64,000 nucleotides of DNA from Geosporobacter subterraneus DSM 17957 (GCF_900142145.1 NZ_FQZV01000004.1:56918-120917); one strand, 5' to 3'. Numbered from the stretch's first letter, positions 8,226 through 16,683 are shown. Numbers and translations: made by a program. The notes: generated by a model not told the origin, from the letters alone.

Positions 8226-9353
8226 ATGAGAATTAACAACAACTTAATGGCAATGAACACCCACAGACAGTTGGGAATCACCAACAACTCTAGTGCAAAA
8301 GCAATGGAAAAACTATCTTCAGGCTTTAGAATCAACCGTGCAGGAGATGATGCAGCAGGTCTTGCTATCTCTGAAAAAATGAGAGGACAAATAAGAGGTC
8401 TTAACCAAGCATCTAGAAATGCTCAAGATGGTATTTCATTAATTCAAACTGCAGAAGGTGCTTTAACTGAAGTTCATGCTATACTTCAGAGAATGAATGA
8501 ACTTGCTACACAAGCTGCCAATGATACAAATGAAGCTGTAGATAGAACTGCTATTCAAGATGAAATTACCCAATTAAATTCAGAAATTGATAGAATATCA
8601 AAATCAACTCAATTTAACCAAAAGAATTTGTTAGACGGTACATTAGGGGTACAGCTGGACACATCGGGTCTTCAAGTAGGTAGTGATGGAGTTACTGGGA
8701 TTAGCATCGCAGGAGCAAAAGCTTCAGAAACATATACTATTACCTCAGGTGGGGCAGGTCAATATACAATTACTGAAACAGGTTCTGGAGACACACAAAA
8801 CGTTACTTTAGCGGATGGAACTGCCGGAGTTCTAAATTTTGATAAGTTTGGAATTAAGATTACGGTTAATGGTAGCCAAACAGCCGCTGGAATTGCAGCA
8901 GCAACTGCTGGTGGCGGTGCTGCAGGTACTATTGTTACCGGAGCAGCTGCACAGATTTCTTTCCAAATCGGAGCTAAAAATGCCCTAGATGAAAGAATGG
9001 GTGTTCAGATTGCCAAAATTGATTCCTCAGCAACATCATTAAATACAACATCTGTTTCTGTTGCTAATGCAACAGATGCTAGAACCGCTATGGATACCAT
9101 TCAAGCAGCAATAAACACTGTTTCTTCTGAAAGATCTAAACTTGGAGCATACCAAAACAGATTAGAACACACCATCAAGAACTTAGATACTTCTTCCGAA
9201 AACTTACAAGCAGCAGAATCTAGAATCAGAGATGTAGACATGGCTAAAGAAATGATGGAGTTCACAAAGAACAACATCCTTCAACAAGCAGCACAAGCTA
9301 TGTTGGCTCAAGCAAACCAGGCTCCTCAAGGAGTACTTCAGTTATTAAGATAA
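8226..9353 (+). CDS. hag: Flagellin
   Basis: 375 aa from the ATG at 8226, which follows AAGGAGGAG and matches the invariant flagellin start MRINNNLMAMNTHRQLG. The upstream in-frame ATG at 8085 would add 47 residues encoded by leader repeats and is rejected. The D0/D1 domains are typical at both ends (KLSSGFRINRAGDDAAGLAI; SRIRDVDMAKEMMEFTKNNI and ANQAPQGVLQLLR). Residues of about 150-265 form a small variable domain rich in Gly, Ala and Thr. Expression is probably by sigma-D with CsrA/FliW control. Confidence 0.95.
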   Translation: MRINNNLMAMNTHRQLGITNNSSAKAMEKLSSGFRINRAGDDAAGLAISEKMRGQIRGLNQASRNAQDGISLIQTAEGALTEVHAILQRMNELATQAANDTNEAVDRTAIQDEITQLNSEIDRISKSTQFNQKNLLDGTLGVQLDTSGLQVGSDGVTGISIAGAKASETYTITSGGAGQYTITETGSGDTQNVTLADGTAGVLNFDKFGIKITVNGSQTAAGIAAATAGGGAAGTIVTGAAAQISFQIGAKNALDERMGVQIAKIDSSATSLNTTSVSVANATDARTAMDTIQAAINTVSSERSKLGAYQNRLEHTIKNLDTSSENLQAAESRIRDVDMAKEMMEFTKNNILQQAAQAMLAQANQAPQGVLQLLR

Positions 9354-9367
9354 TCCTTCGTAATACC

Positions 9368-9722
9368 GTAGAGGCGAATTTATTCGCCATAAAATAATCT
9401 TTCATATAAATGAAAACCACGATGGAGACAATATTATAGAAATGGTAGAGGAGATTCCAATCTCCGGTAAGAATTCATTCGAACATTACCTTTTCAAAAC
9501 AGAGGGTCAGAGGAATATTTCCTCTGGCTCTTTTATAATATTTGATTTTTTTCTTGTAGAGGAGATTTCAATCTCCGTGATTTAAATGAGATATGAAGCC
9601 TTCTACATATCAAAAACAAAATGATGAATCGAGGATGTATTGCCTAAAGAATACGTGCGAATGAATTCGCTACTACATATACCAATAATTTTATCAACAT
9701 AGTAGAGGAGAATTTATTCTCC
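9368..9722. repeat. GTAG-tagged REP-like palindromes upstream of the RAYT gene
   Basis: Four direct copies start with GTAG followed by a short hairpin: 9368-9388 (GTAGAGGCGAATTTATTCGCC), 9445-9465, 9556-9576 and 9702-9722. One inverted copy lies at 9657-9676. The hairpin arms vary but keep pairing (GGCGAA/TTCGCC, GGAGAT/ATCTCC, GGAGAA/TTCTCC). Covarying stems with a fixed 5' GTAG are the mark of REP sequences handled by RAYT transposases. The copies fill most of the 400-base flagellin-RAYT gap. Confidence 0.75.
9502..9535 (+). terminator. Terminator after flagellin
   Basis: A GC-containing hairpin (GAGGGTCAGAGGAA paired with TTCCTCTGGCTC, one bulge) is followed by TTTT. It lies about 150 bases beyond the flagellin stop, between two REP copies. 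Confidence 0.65.
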
Positions 9723-9752
9723 ATTAAATAAAATCAATGAGGAGAGGAAACA

Positions 9753-10247
9753 ATGTCTCCAAAACATTACTATGAAGAAAATAACTTTTATTTCATAACA
9801 ACAGTAACAGAAAATCGAGTCCCCATATTTAAAGATTATCTGGCTTGTGAATTATTGATAAGCCTGCTTACATACCATAAATTCAGCTGTAATTATAACC
9901 TTAAGGCCTTTGTGATAATGCCAGATCACGTTCATTTAATCATACAACCTATGGGTAAGGATAATATATCTGATATAATGAAACGGATAAAGGGTAATTT
10001 TTCAAGATATTATAACAGGATACACAAAAGATCAGGCACAGTATTTCAAAAAGGATTTTACGATACTGCAATAAGGGATGAAAAGCATTGCTGTGAGACT
10101 ATAGATTATATTCACTATAATCCTGTAAAAAAGGGAATCGTGATAGAAGCAAAGGATTATCTATATTCAAGCTACAAATTTTATTGTGAAAATGATGAGA
10201 AATTTTTATTGCTTTTAATGCCTTTGGATGAATTGGAAGCTACATAA
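9753..10247 (+). CDS. REP-associated tyrosine transposase (RAYT, IS200/IS605-like TnpA)
   Basis: 164 aa. The HuH motif is visible as PDHVHLI (about residues 58-64), and the C-terminal helix has the catalytic tyrosine region YIHYNPVKKGIV. The N-terminus FYFITTVTENRVPIF is typical of Transposase_17 proteins. RAYTs cut and rejoin single-stranded DNA at GTAG/GGAG-tagged hairpins and are usually domesticated single-copy genes. GTAG-tagged palindromes surround the gene on both sides, which fits its own REP substrate set. GAGGAGAGG precedes the ATG. No partial copies of the gene itself are seen nearby. Confidence 0.9.
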   Translation: MSPKHYYEENNFYFITTVTENRVPIFKDYLACELLISLLTYHKFSCNYNLKAFVIMPDHVHLIIQPMGKDNISDIMKRIKGNFSRYYNRIHKRSGTVFQKGFYDTAIRDEKHCCETIDYIHYNPVKKGIVIEAKDYLYSSYKFYCENDEKFLLLLMPLDELEAT

Positions 10248-10266
10248 TATAAAAACAAATGGGAAT

Positions 10267-10374
10267 CTTCGAATGAATTCGAAGCTACTTTTGTAAAGAT
10301 TTAAATGAGATATGTAGCCTTCGAATGAATTCGAAGCTACTATATGACAGACTGTAGAAGGAAATTAAATCTCC
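10267..10374. repeat. GTAG-tagged REP-like palindromes downstream of the RAYT gene
   Basis: An inverted copy at 10267-10288 (CTTCGAATGAATTCGAAG then CTAC), a two-ended copy at 10314-10340 (GTAG...CTAC), and a direct copy at 10354-10374 (GTAG AAGGAAATTAAATCTCC). Together with the upstream set they bracket the RAYT gene. Confidence 0.72.
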
Positions 10375-10407
10375 AGTGAAAATACATTTTAAAAAGGAGC
10401 TGATACC

Positions 10408-10605
10408 ATGGATATAGCAGCACTATCAATGAGCATAAGCCAGATGAAAGTAGCCCAACAAGCTGGCATCTCCGTCATGAAAATGGCAATGGATGCAGGA
10501 CAAACACAGATGAATGACATAGTACAAATGGTACAGCAAAACACTAAGATGATGGAGCAATCCATAACCCCTCACCTAGGCAAAAACATAGACATTAGCC
10601 TGTAA
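10408..10605 (+). CDS. YjfB family putative motility protein
   Basis: 65 aa. The sequence MDIAALSMSISQMKVAQQAG, then VMKMAMDAGQ and a Met-rich tail, matches the small YjfB family, members of which are often sigma-D-regulated in Firmicutes. The biochemical role is unknown. AAAAAGGAGCTG precedes the ATG. It is followed after 23 bases by another small gene, probably in the same transcript. Confidence 0.8.
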   Translation: MDIAALSMSISQMKVAQQAGISVMKMAMDAGQTQMNDIVQMVQQNTKMMEQSITPHLGKNIDISL

Positions 10606-10628
10606 ATAATAAAAAAAGAGATGATAAC

Positions 10629-10862
10629 ATGACATATAAAGATCATATAAAAAAAGAACTGGAAGAACAGCTTGAGAGGGTCAAGCAGCGACTGCAGATC
10701 CTAGACATGATTGAAGAAAAACTCTTTCAGATGAGGGAACTAGCTCAAAGAGTAGTAGATGAAGATTTGACCGATGAAGAAATCCAAAAGATCAACAAAC
10801 AGGTAAAATACTTGGAAGAGCAGGTAAGATTGCTAGATAGTGAAAGTACCCAGCTGTCTTAA
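10629..10862 (+). CDS. Small coiled-coil protein of unknown function
   Basis: 77 aa, strongly charged and helical along its whole length (heptad-like ELEEQLERVKQRLQILDMIE). I do not recognise the family. It has no signal peptide or cysteine. It follows the YjfB-like gene closely and is followed by a terminator, so the two form a short unit. The flagellar setting makes a small export chaperone or regulator possible, but this is only a guess. Confidence 0.6.
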   Translation: MTYKDHIKKELEEQLERVKQRLQILDMIEEKLFQMRELAQRVVDEDLTDEEIQKINKQVKYLEEQVRLLDSESTQLS

Positions 10863-10889
10863 AGAAAAGTATCCCCCAAAAAAACACCG

Positions 10890-10912
10890 AAGGCCCTGAA
10901 AAGGGTCTTTTC
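10890..10912 (+). terminator. Terminator after the yjfB-like pair
   Basis: AAGGCCCT, a GAAA loop, then AGGGTCTT with following T residues. It is placed 27 bases after the stop of the small coiled-coil gene. Confidence 0.75.
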
Positions 10913-11104
10913 TTCTGCTATTTTTTTAAATACGAATTTATCCTAAAATGCTGCCAGTAGTGACAAATCATACTTAGTGTGGCGGTACCTGCCAATTTTG
11001 ACAATACAGAGGATAAGAAGAAAACTCCTATTCTGTACTTTACTTTTTACGTTGATAGCATATAAATGTGGTATAATATAAGCAAAAACAGGTGGCTCCA
11101 AAAG

Positions 11105-11266
11105 ATGCCTAATATAGATATACCAACGAAAAGGTTAATCCAGATTCGTCCTATGTGCCGGGCAAAGGCTACTCTGCCAGAATATGAAAATGCAGATATA
11201 GCTGAAATGAAAACAGGTAAAGTCCCAAGGACAGAATCTAAGCTAGATTCATTGTTTTGGATTTAA
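11105..11266 (+). pseudogene. Possible 5' remnant of a nuclease/transposase-like gene
   Basis: 53 codons starting MPNIDIPTKRLIQIRP and ending KLDSLFWI before a stop. The pattern resembles the N-terminus of Rpn/PD-(D/E)XK transposase-type proteins as I remember them, but the rest of such a gene is absent. An upstream in-frame ATG at 11066 overlaps a TATAAT-like element and is not favoured. The region 10913-11331 holds nothing else I can name. Confidence 0.3.
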
Positions 11267-11331
11267 AAGGATAAAGAGCAATTTATCTCAAAGCCTGAAG
11301 TTGCTGGAAGAGAAAGGATGTTGATATAAAA

Positions 11332-11712
11332 ATGGATATAGAGTGGATGATGAATAATTCGGAAAATAAGCCTATATCAAAAGAGCTAAATCAATATCAG
11401 ACAATTCCTCTAATAATAGATGTAATTATAAAGCAAGTTGACCCTCAAAAAATTATTTTGTTTGGTTCATGTGCGAAACGATATATATCCAAAAACAGTG
11501 ATATCGATTTATGTGTTGTAATAGATGAAATACAAAGTCCAAAACATAAAAGGAAAATGAAAATCAGTTTGTTAGAGAAACTTTTACAAATTACGGAGCA
11601 TGAAGTAGATATACTTATCTGTAGTAAAGAAGAATGGGAAAAAAATCATAAAGATAAAAGTACTTTCATAGGTAAAATTGCTGGAGAAGGAGAATTGATT
11701 TATGGTCGATAG
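11332..11712 (+). CDS. MNT-type nucleotidyltransferase (MntA-like antitoxin)
   Basis: 126 aa. The minimal nucleotidyltransferase motif GS-x10-DxD is visible as GSCAKRYISKNSDIDL (about residues 46-61). A third acidic residue follows in EVDILI. Paired MntA proteins adenylylate the partner HEPN RNase and silence it. The stop overlaps the start of the HEPN gene by 11 bases, the normal MNT/HEPN arrangement. It lies between flagellar genes and is probably an acquired module. Confidence 0.85.
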   Translation: MDIEWMMNNSENKPISKELNQYQTIPLIIDVIIKQVDPQKIILFGSCAKRYISKNSDIDLCVVIDEIQSPKHKRKMKISLLEKLLQITEHEVDILICSKEEWEKNHKDKSTFIGKIAGEGELIYGR

Positions 11713-12076
11713 CAGCAGGTATGAAGATTGGCTCAAAATGGCTCAAAAAGATTTAAGAGGGGCGAAAATTCTTTTTGAGGCTGCTGGCACGGAAGAACTG
11801 GTTGCATTTCATTGTCAACAGGCGGTGGAAAAATATTTAAAAGCTTTTTTAATAAAAGAAACTGGGATGCTGCATGGTGGCCATTATTTAATGGGATTAT
11901 TAAAAAAATGTTATAAAATCAATCCTGATTTTGAAAAATTCACGAACCACATTGCTTATTTAAACAGTTTCTACATAGAGACTAGATATCCTTCTAGTGA
12001 AGGATTAGTGGTGGAGGAAGAGGATGCGAAGAAATGTATCGAATATGCTAGTGAAGTTTTAGCGTATATTTTTTAA
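11702..12076 (+). CDS. HEPN domain protein (HepT-like toxin partner)
   Basis: 124 aa, all helical. The HEPN features are DWLKMAQKDLRGAKILFEA, FHCQQAVEKYLKAFLI and YIETRYPSS. It pairs with the MNT gene it overlaps. In this branch the Rx4-6H RNase motif is not obvious by eye, so activity is uncertain. Family members act as RNases in type VII toxin-antitoxin or abortive-infection systems. Confidence 0.82.
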   Translation: MVDSSRYEDWLKMAQKDLRGAKILFEAAGTEELVAFHCQQAVEKYLKAFLIKETGMLHGGHYLMGLLKKCYKINPDFEKFTNHIAYLNSFYIETRYPSSEGLVVEEEDAKKCIEYASEVLAYIF

Positions 12077-12186
12077 ATATCTAGACAGGGAGGATTCTTC
12101 TGTCTTCAAAGTCTACATGTATGGGAATGAGGTCTGTAGGGATAGAGGTGGTCCAAAGTACCCGACAACCATTTTTCTATCTTCCC

Positions 12187-12207
12187 GTAGAAGCGAATTC
12201 ATTCGTT
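12187..12207. repeat. GTAG-tagged REP-like palindrome
   Basis: GTAG followed by AAGCGAATTCATTCGTT, the same tag-plus-hairpin form as the set around the RAYT gene 2 kb upstream. It stands just before a decayed coding fragment. Confidence 0.6.
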
Positions 12208-12228
12208 AGAAAATGGTTGAAGATATAG

Positions 12229-12538
12229 TCTGGCAAGTATGGAAAGATATTTGATGGTCCGCAAGCAAACCAAGCACCTCATGGGTATTTCAATTATTTA
12301 GACAAAGGCACAGCAGCAAGCCTGTATATAAGCAAAGTAAGAATCTTTCAACCAAGGGAAATCTAACTTCAGATTTCCCTTTTCCATTAAGATATCTTTG
12401 TTAAAGACTGCTGTTAGAAAAGAAAATGAACATGGAAAGATTATTCATGCAGCAGATAAAAATTTTACTAACGGAGATTCAGTAAAATTAGATTGGAACT
12501 ATACTTTTGATATATTTTCTATAAAGTCTGGCAAATAA
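12229..12538 (+). pseudogene. Decayed coding fragments before flaG
   Basis: Two start-less open stretches lie here. One (12229-12366, about 45 codons) reads SGKYGKIFDGPQANQAPHGYF and so on and stops inside a hairpin. The other (12341-12538) reads KTAVRKENEHGKIIHAADK and so on and ends beside the flaG promoter. Neither has a start codon or ribosome site, and I do not recognise the parent genes. Together with the REP copy they fill the 510-base gap 12077-12586. Confidence 0.25.
12354..12384 (+). terminator. Terminator-like hairpin
   Basis: AAGGGAAATCT paired with AGATTTCCCTT, followed by TTTCC. It separates the HEPN/MNT side from the flaG promoter. Confidence 0.65.
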
Positions 12539-12549
12539 ATTGCCGATAT
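12522..12549 (+). promoter_or_regulatory. Sigma-D type promoter for flaG-fliD-fliS
   Basis: TAAA at 12522-12525, a 16-base spacer, then GCCGATAT at 12542-12549. This is a full match to the flagellar sigma consensus, 37 bases before the flaG ATG. Confidence 0.82.
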
Positions 12550-12586
12550 AAATGCTAGAAAAATGATTTGAGGTGGGTGTATAAGG

Positions 12587-12943
12587 ATGAAAATAGAAAG
12601 CAGCAGCTTAGCAAGTAATACATACATGACTCCCAATTCTGGTGAATCAGCTATTAAAAGAAGCACAGAGGAAGGAAAGGCTGCAGAAAGTGTTCAGGCA
12701 AATTCACAGACTTTTCCTGGAGAAAAGCAACTGATTGACGCGATTGAGAAGGCCAATAATGACTTGAAAATGAGTAATACCAGTCTAAAATTTTCCATTC
12801 ATGAACAGACAAAACAGATTCTTGTGAAAATCGTTGACAATGAAACGAAGGAAGTGTTACGGGAAATTCCTCCTGAGAAGATATTGGATATGGTAGCGGC
12901 AATGTTAGAAAGAGTAGGACTGTTTGTAGATAAAAAAGTGTAA
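12587..12943 (+). CDS. flaG: FlaG family protein
   Basis: 118 aa. The C-terminal FlaG domain is clear: LKFSIHEQTKQILVKIVDNE, then EVLREIPPEKILDMVAAMLE and RVGLFVDKKV. FlaG proteins are encoded before fliD and influence filament length or number. The N-terminal 50 residues are low-complexity and poorly conserved, as is usual. It lies 52 bases before fliD under a shared sigma-D-type promoter. Confidence 0.9.
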   Translation: MKIESSSLASNTYMTPNSGESAIKRSTEEGKAAESVQANSQTFPGEKQLIDAIEKANNDLKMSNTSLKFSIHEQTKQILVKIVDNETKEVLREIPPEKILDMVAAMLERVGLFVDKKV

Positions 12944-12995
12944 TAATTTCTATAGAAATCTATTCTAGACTATAGAAAAAAGGAGTTGAAAAAGA

Positions 12996-14741
12996 ATGAG
13001 TAATTTACGGATTTCAGGGATTGCATCGGGTATAGACACAGAGACTATGGTGCGTGATCTAATGAAGGCTCAGAGAATGAAAGCTGATAAGTTTGGACAA
13101 AACAAGCAGCTATTGCTGTGGCGCCAGGAGCAATATAACAATGTCAATAAAGATTTTGCCAATTTTATACTGGATATACGAAAAGAACTAGGATTAACTC
13201 GGACTACAGCCTCCGGAGCGCTAGTATCCAGTGGAGTAGGCAGTATGTCGTGGGTAAAAAAGGCAACTTCTTCACAGGAAACGATTTTTACGGCGTCTGC
13301 AACTGCAGCTGCTCCGTCGGGAATCCATAGAATAAAAATACAGCAGCTGGCAGAGGGGGTTAGTATAGCTAGTCAACAAGCCGTATCTACAACTGCAGGA
13401 ACACGGGCGACTACAGCTACGACATTAGGTCAATTAGGTGTTATAGGAAGTAGTCATGTTACTTTCCAGATTAACGACAATGGAACTCCTAAGGACATAA
13501 ACGTTTCATTTGATGAAACTTTTACAATAGGAAAGCTTATTACAGAGATCAATAGAGCAGTCACTGGTGATACTGCGAAAACAGCCCTTGGTATTCAGGC
13601 AAGCTTTGACAATACAACAGGGCGGTTATTCCTATCTACGAAGGCTACTGGGGAAATGGCACAAATTAAAATTACTGAAGATGATGAGGGCCTTTTCACA
13701 GGAACCAACAATAAATTTAACCTGAATCGGCTTACGAGCACAGAACCCGAAGTATATGAACCGCTACTGACAACCACTTCAGCAATTCGTGGTTCAAATG
13801 CAAAAATTAGCTTCAATGGAGCGGACAATTTACAATATAGCTCCAATCAATTCACCATCAATGGTATTCAGATTGATCTTAAAAAACTTCCTACAGACAC
13901 TACAGAAGAATTTACTATTCGAGTAGACACTGATGTGGATGGGGTCTACAATAAAATCAAAGCTTTTGTTGATAGATACAATGAATTGATTGAAAAAATG
14001 AATGGTAAAATCTCTGAAAAGAGAAATAGAAACTATCTACCCCTGACAAAAGAACAAAAAGAGGCTTTAAAAGAGGATGAGATCAAAAAATGGGAGGAGA
14101 AAGCCCAGAGCGGACTACTTGCTAACGATGAGGCAATCAGCAGAACCCTGCAAAGCATGAGAAGCGGATTGTATGAGAAAGTAAGCGGCAATAATATTTC
14201 TGCCAAATACAGCCATCTAACAAGCATTGGGATTACAACGAGTGAGTATAGAAGCAAGGGGAAATTGGAAATAGATGAAACAAAGCTGAAAAATGCCATC
14301 ATGGATGATGTAGATGGTGTACTCAATCTATTATTTCAACCATATACGCCGGAAGATGGAGATAGCGCATTATCGGAAGCGGCTCTGGCTAAAAAAACAA
14401 GAGAGGGCACTGGTCTGCTAAACCGTCTGTTTGATGATATCATAGTGGGCATGAAGGGGATCATCACGAAAGCCGGAACAGGCAGCAATGCCGATCTTTA
14501 TAGAAATGTGCGAAGCAATATTTTGATTGACTTTGTCACTGGGGCTTCTACTGGAAAGGGTTCCATCAGTTTTCTAGATGATGACATTTTTAAGATTGAA
14601 AAAACCATTGCCAATGAAGAAAGACGTTTAGCAAGTATTGAAGATTCCTATTGGAAAAAGTTTACTGCCATGGAGAAAGCATTACAGAATATGAATTCTC
14701 AAAGCTCATGGTTAGCACAGCAGTTAAGTAGCGGAAGATAA
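12996..14741 (+). CDS. fliD: Flagellar filament cap protein FliD
   Basis: 581 aa. The start LRISGIASGIDTETMVRDLM and the C-terminal coil (IEKTIANEERRLASIEDSYW, FTAMEKALQNMNSQSSWLAQ) are FliD signatures. FliD forms the cap under which flagellin polymerises. The middle domains (residues about 100-420) are the variable exposed part. AAAAGGAGTTG precedes the ATG. It is followed at 18 bases by fliS. Confidence 0.94.
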   Translation: MSNLRISGIASGIDTETMVRDLMKAQRMKADKFGQNKQLLLWRQEQYNNVNKDFANFILDIRKELGLTRTTASGALVSSGVGSMSWVKKATSSQETIFTASATAAAPSGIHRIKIQQLAEGVSIASQQAVSTTAGTRATTATTLGQLGVIGSSHVTFQINDNGTPKDINVSFDETFTIGKLITEINRAVTGDTAKTALGIQASFDNTTGRLFLSTKATGEMAQIKITEDDEGLFTGTNNKFNLNRLTSTEPEVYEPLLTTTSAIRGSNAKISFNGADNLQYSSNQFTINGIQIDLKKLPTDTTEEFTIRVDTDVDGVYNKIKAFVDRYNELIEKMNGKISEKRNRNYLPLTKEQKEALKEDEIKKWEEKAQSGLLANDEAISRTLQSMRSGLYEKVSGNNISAKYSHLTSIGITTSEYRSKGKLEIDETKLKNAIMDDVDGVLNLLFQPYTPEDGDSALSEAALAKKTREGTGLLNRLFDDIIVGMKGIITKAGTGSNADLYRNVRSNILIDFVTGASTGKGSISFLDDDIFKIEKTIANEERRLASIEDSYWKKFTAMEKALQNMNSQSSWLAQQLSSGR

Positions 14742-14759
14742 AGATAAGGGGAGAGAGAG

Positions 14760-15146
14760 ATGGCTTTAAGTAATCCTTATAATGCATACAATCAATATAA
14801 GCAAAATAATATTATAACAGCACCTCCGGAAGAACTGACACTTATGCTCTATAATGGTACCATTAAATTTGCCAATCAAGCGATGCTGGCCATTGATGAG
14901 AAAAATGTACCAAAGGCCCATGAATTGATCCTTAGAACAGAAGCAATTATTGCAGAGCTTAATGCAACGCTAGATATGCAGTATGAACTGTCAAAAAATC
15001 TCAGAGCACTCTATGAATTTATTTCTGATCGCTTATTGCAAGCAAATATTTCTAAGGATAAGAAATACATTGAAGAAGCATTGGTCATCATCACAGAAAT
15101 GCGCGACACCTGGAAAGAGGCTATGGTATTAGCCAAAAAGAAATAA
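14760..15146 (+). CDS. fliS: Flagellin export chaperone FliS
   Basis: 128 aa. The start MALSNPYNAYNQYKQNNIIT and the motif PEELTLMLYNGTIKFANQAM are the FliS core. FliS binds the flagellin C-terminus and prevents early polymerisation. It overlaps the next start by one base (TAATG), so translation is coupled to the following chaperone-like gene. Confidence 0.94.
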   Translation: MALSNPYNAYNQYKQNNIITAPPEELTLMLYNGTIKFANQAMLAIDEKNVPKAHELILRTEAIIAELNATLDMQYELSKNLRALYEFISDRLLQANISKDKKYIEEALVIITEMRDTWKEAMVLAKKK

Positions 15147-15652
15147 TGGAGAAAAACATGGATAGTAAAGGACGAATCGACCAATTAATCCAAATCTCAG
15201 GACAAAAACTCAATGCATTAGAAGATCTTCTAAATATAACCGTCATGCAAGGAAATAGCATTAAGACAGGAGATCTGGAAGAACTTTCTACGCTCATCGA
15301 AAAGAAGCAGGACCTAATCAATTTGATTAATGGGCTGGATGTACAATTCCTGGAGCATTATACTCATTTTAAAAAGATGCTGCATATCCAGTCCTTAGAA
15401 GAGATCAATGCAAGAGAGCATCCTACTGTGGCGGTTTTGCAGCAAAATGTAGGCAAGATTTTGGTGCTTTTAAAGCGCATTGAAGAGATAGACCGGCAAA
15501 ATAATGTTCACCTGAGCAAGGATTTTGAGCAGGTAAAGGAAGAAATGAAGAAGATCAAGGCTGAGCAGCAGAGCAATAAAATTGCAGCCAGCTATACACG
15601 GAAATATGCCGATGTGCAAGGTGTGTTTATTGATAGTAAGGATAAGAGATAG
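15146..15652 (+). CDS. FlgN/FliT-like flagellar chaperone
   Basis: 168 aa, helical and charged throughout. The N-terminus (IDQLIQISGQKLNALEDLLN) and the spacing LSTLIEKKQDLINLINGLD resemble the FlgN/FliT group. Position directly after fliS is where fliT usually lies, so FliT (chaperone of the FliD cap) is the favoured role; sequence alone does not separate FliT from FlgN. The start overlaps the fliS stop. Confidence 0.72.
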   Translation: MEKNMDSKGRIDQLIQISGQKLNALEDLLNITVMQGNSIKTGDLEELSTLIEKKQDLINLINGLDVQFLEHYTHFKKMLHIQSLEEINAREHPTVAVLQQNVGKILVLLKRIEEIDRQNNVHLSKDFEQVKEEMKKIKAEQQSNKIAASYTRKYADVQGVFIDSKDKR

Positions 15653-15672
15653 CGGGTAGATAAACAAATTAA

Positions 15673-15727
15673 GGAACGACGAGGGCGTCGTTCCCTACGA
15701 TAGCGGAGAATAGATTCTCCGCTATTT
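15673..15727 (+). terminator. Palindrome plus terminator hairpin after the fliD operon
   Basis: First a GGAACGAC/GTCGTTCC palindrome (15673-15694, a member of the interspersed family), then a perfect 11-bp stem at 15701-15711 and 15714-15724 (TAGCGGAGAAT, ATTCTCCGCTA) followed by TTTTA. The second hairpin ends the flaG-fliD-fliS transcript and resembles the REP stems seen near the RAYT gene. Confidence 0.68.
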
Positions 15728-15893
15728 TAATACCCATCTGAGCGTCTTTATAGGGTATGTATTTAAATTATTTGAACATACTGACTACAAATCTAGGGGT
15801 ATGGTATAATAAATATATAGTAGAGGGGATAGGACAAGTGCTTAAGGGGTTGTCAGTAGGAAAGTCCCGATGTATTTAATAAGGAGAGTTTTT

Positions 15894-16325
15894 ATGGAAG
15901 ATAAAGATATTCGTTGGATTCAAAGATTTAGTAATTATAAGAAAGCACTAAACCAGCTGGAAGAAGCAGTAGAATTGATGAAAATAAGAGACCTTTCAAG
16001 ACTTGAGAAACAAGGCGTTATACAAGCATTTGAATATACCCATGAGTTAGCATGGAAGACTTTGAAAGATTTTCTTGAAAATAGAGGGAATACAGAATTA
16101 TATGGTTCAAGAGATGTTGTTAGAGAAGCTTTCAAGCTAGGGATTATAGAAAATGGAGAAGCTTGGATGCAAATGATAAAAAGCCGAAATCTGACAAGTC
16201 ACACCTATGACGAGGGTAGGGCAGATGGCATTATTATGCTCATAAATGACTTATATTTTGCTGAGTTTGAAAAATTAAAAATAAAGATGAATGGTTTTCA
16301 AGAAGAAGAAGGTAGAAAAATATGA
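15894..16325 (+). CDS. HEPN nucleotidyltransferase substrate-binding protein (HI0074 family)
   Basis: 143 aa from the ATG at 15894, placed 6-7 bases after AAGGAGAG; an in-frame ATG eight codons earlier overlaps that site and is not favoured. Family features are RWIQRFSNYKKALNQLEEAV, QGVIQAFEYTHELAWKTLKD and the Rx4H-type SRNLTSHTYDE. The stop overlaps the next gene by four bases (ATGA). It forms the second HEPN/MNT pair, here with the HEPN gene first, the reverse of the pair at 11332-12076. Confidence 0.86.
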   Translation: MEDKDIRWIQRFSNYKKALNQLEEAVELMKIRDLSRLEKQGVIQAFEYTHELAWKTLKDFLENRGNTELYGSRDVVREAFKLGIIENGEAWMQMIKSRNLTSHTYDEGRADGIIMLINDLYFAEFEKLKIKMNGFQEEEGRKI

Positions 16326-16636
16326 AATATGGACTAAAAGACAGTATATTAGAAAATTTAGTCCATGTTTTTGCTAAATACCCTAAGATAGAGAAAGTTT
16401 TACTTTATGGTTCTAGAGCAAAAGGAAATTATAAAAATGGTTCTGATATAGATTTGACTTTAATTGGGGAAAATCTTGATCTGCAGGATTTGAATAAAGT
16501 CAGCTTAGATTTGGATGAATTATATTTACCTTATAGTTTTGATCTATCCATATTTGAAAATATAGAAAACGAGGAACTTATAGAGCATATTAGTAGAATA
16601 GGAGTTACAATATATGAAAGACCCGTAAGATGTTAG
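16322..16636 (+). CDS. MNT-type nucleotidyltransferase (HI0073-like)
   Basis: 104 aa. GSRAKGNYKNGSDIDL (about residues 26-41) is the GS-x10-DxD catalytic motif, with a later acidic site near FDLSIF. It is translationally coupled to the HEPN gene. It probably modifies and neutralises the partner protein. The pair stands between the flagellar cap operon and the raiA-type RNA. Confidence 0.86.
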   Translation: MKYGLKDSILENLVHVFAKYPKIEKVLLYGSRAKGNYKNGSDIDLTLIGENLDLQDLNKVSLDLDELYLPYSFDLSIFENIENEELIEHISRIGVTIYERPVRC

Positions 16637-16650
16637 TATCTTCAAATATG

Positions 16651-16679
16651 TTGATAAATACGCAAAAATAGGGTATAAT
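16651..16679 (+). promoter_or_regulatory. Sigma-A type promoter for the raiA-motif RNA
   Basis: TTGATA at 16651-16656, a 17-base spacer, then TATAAT at 16674-16679. It lies just before the long-range stem of the RNA, so transcription would start at about 16686. Confidence 0.78.
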
Positions 16680-16683
16680 TATT

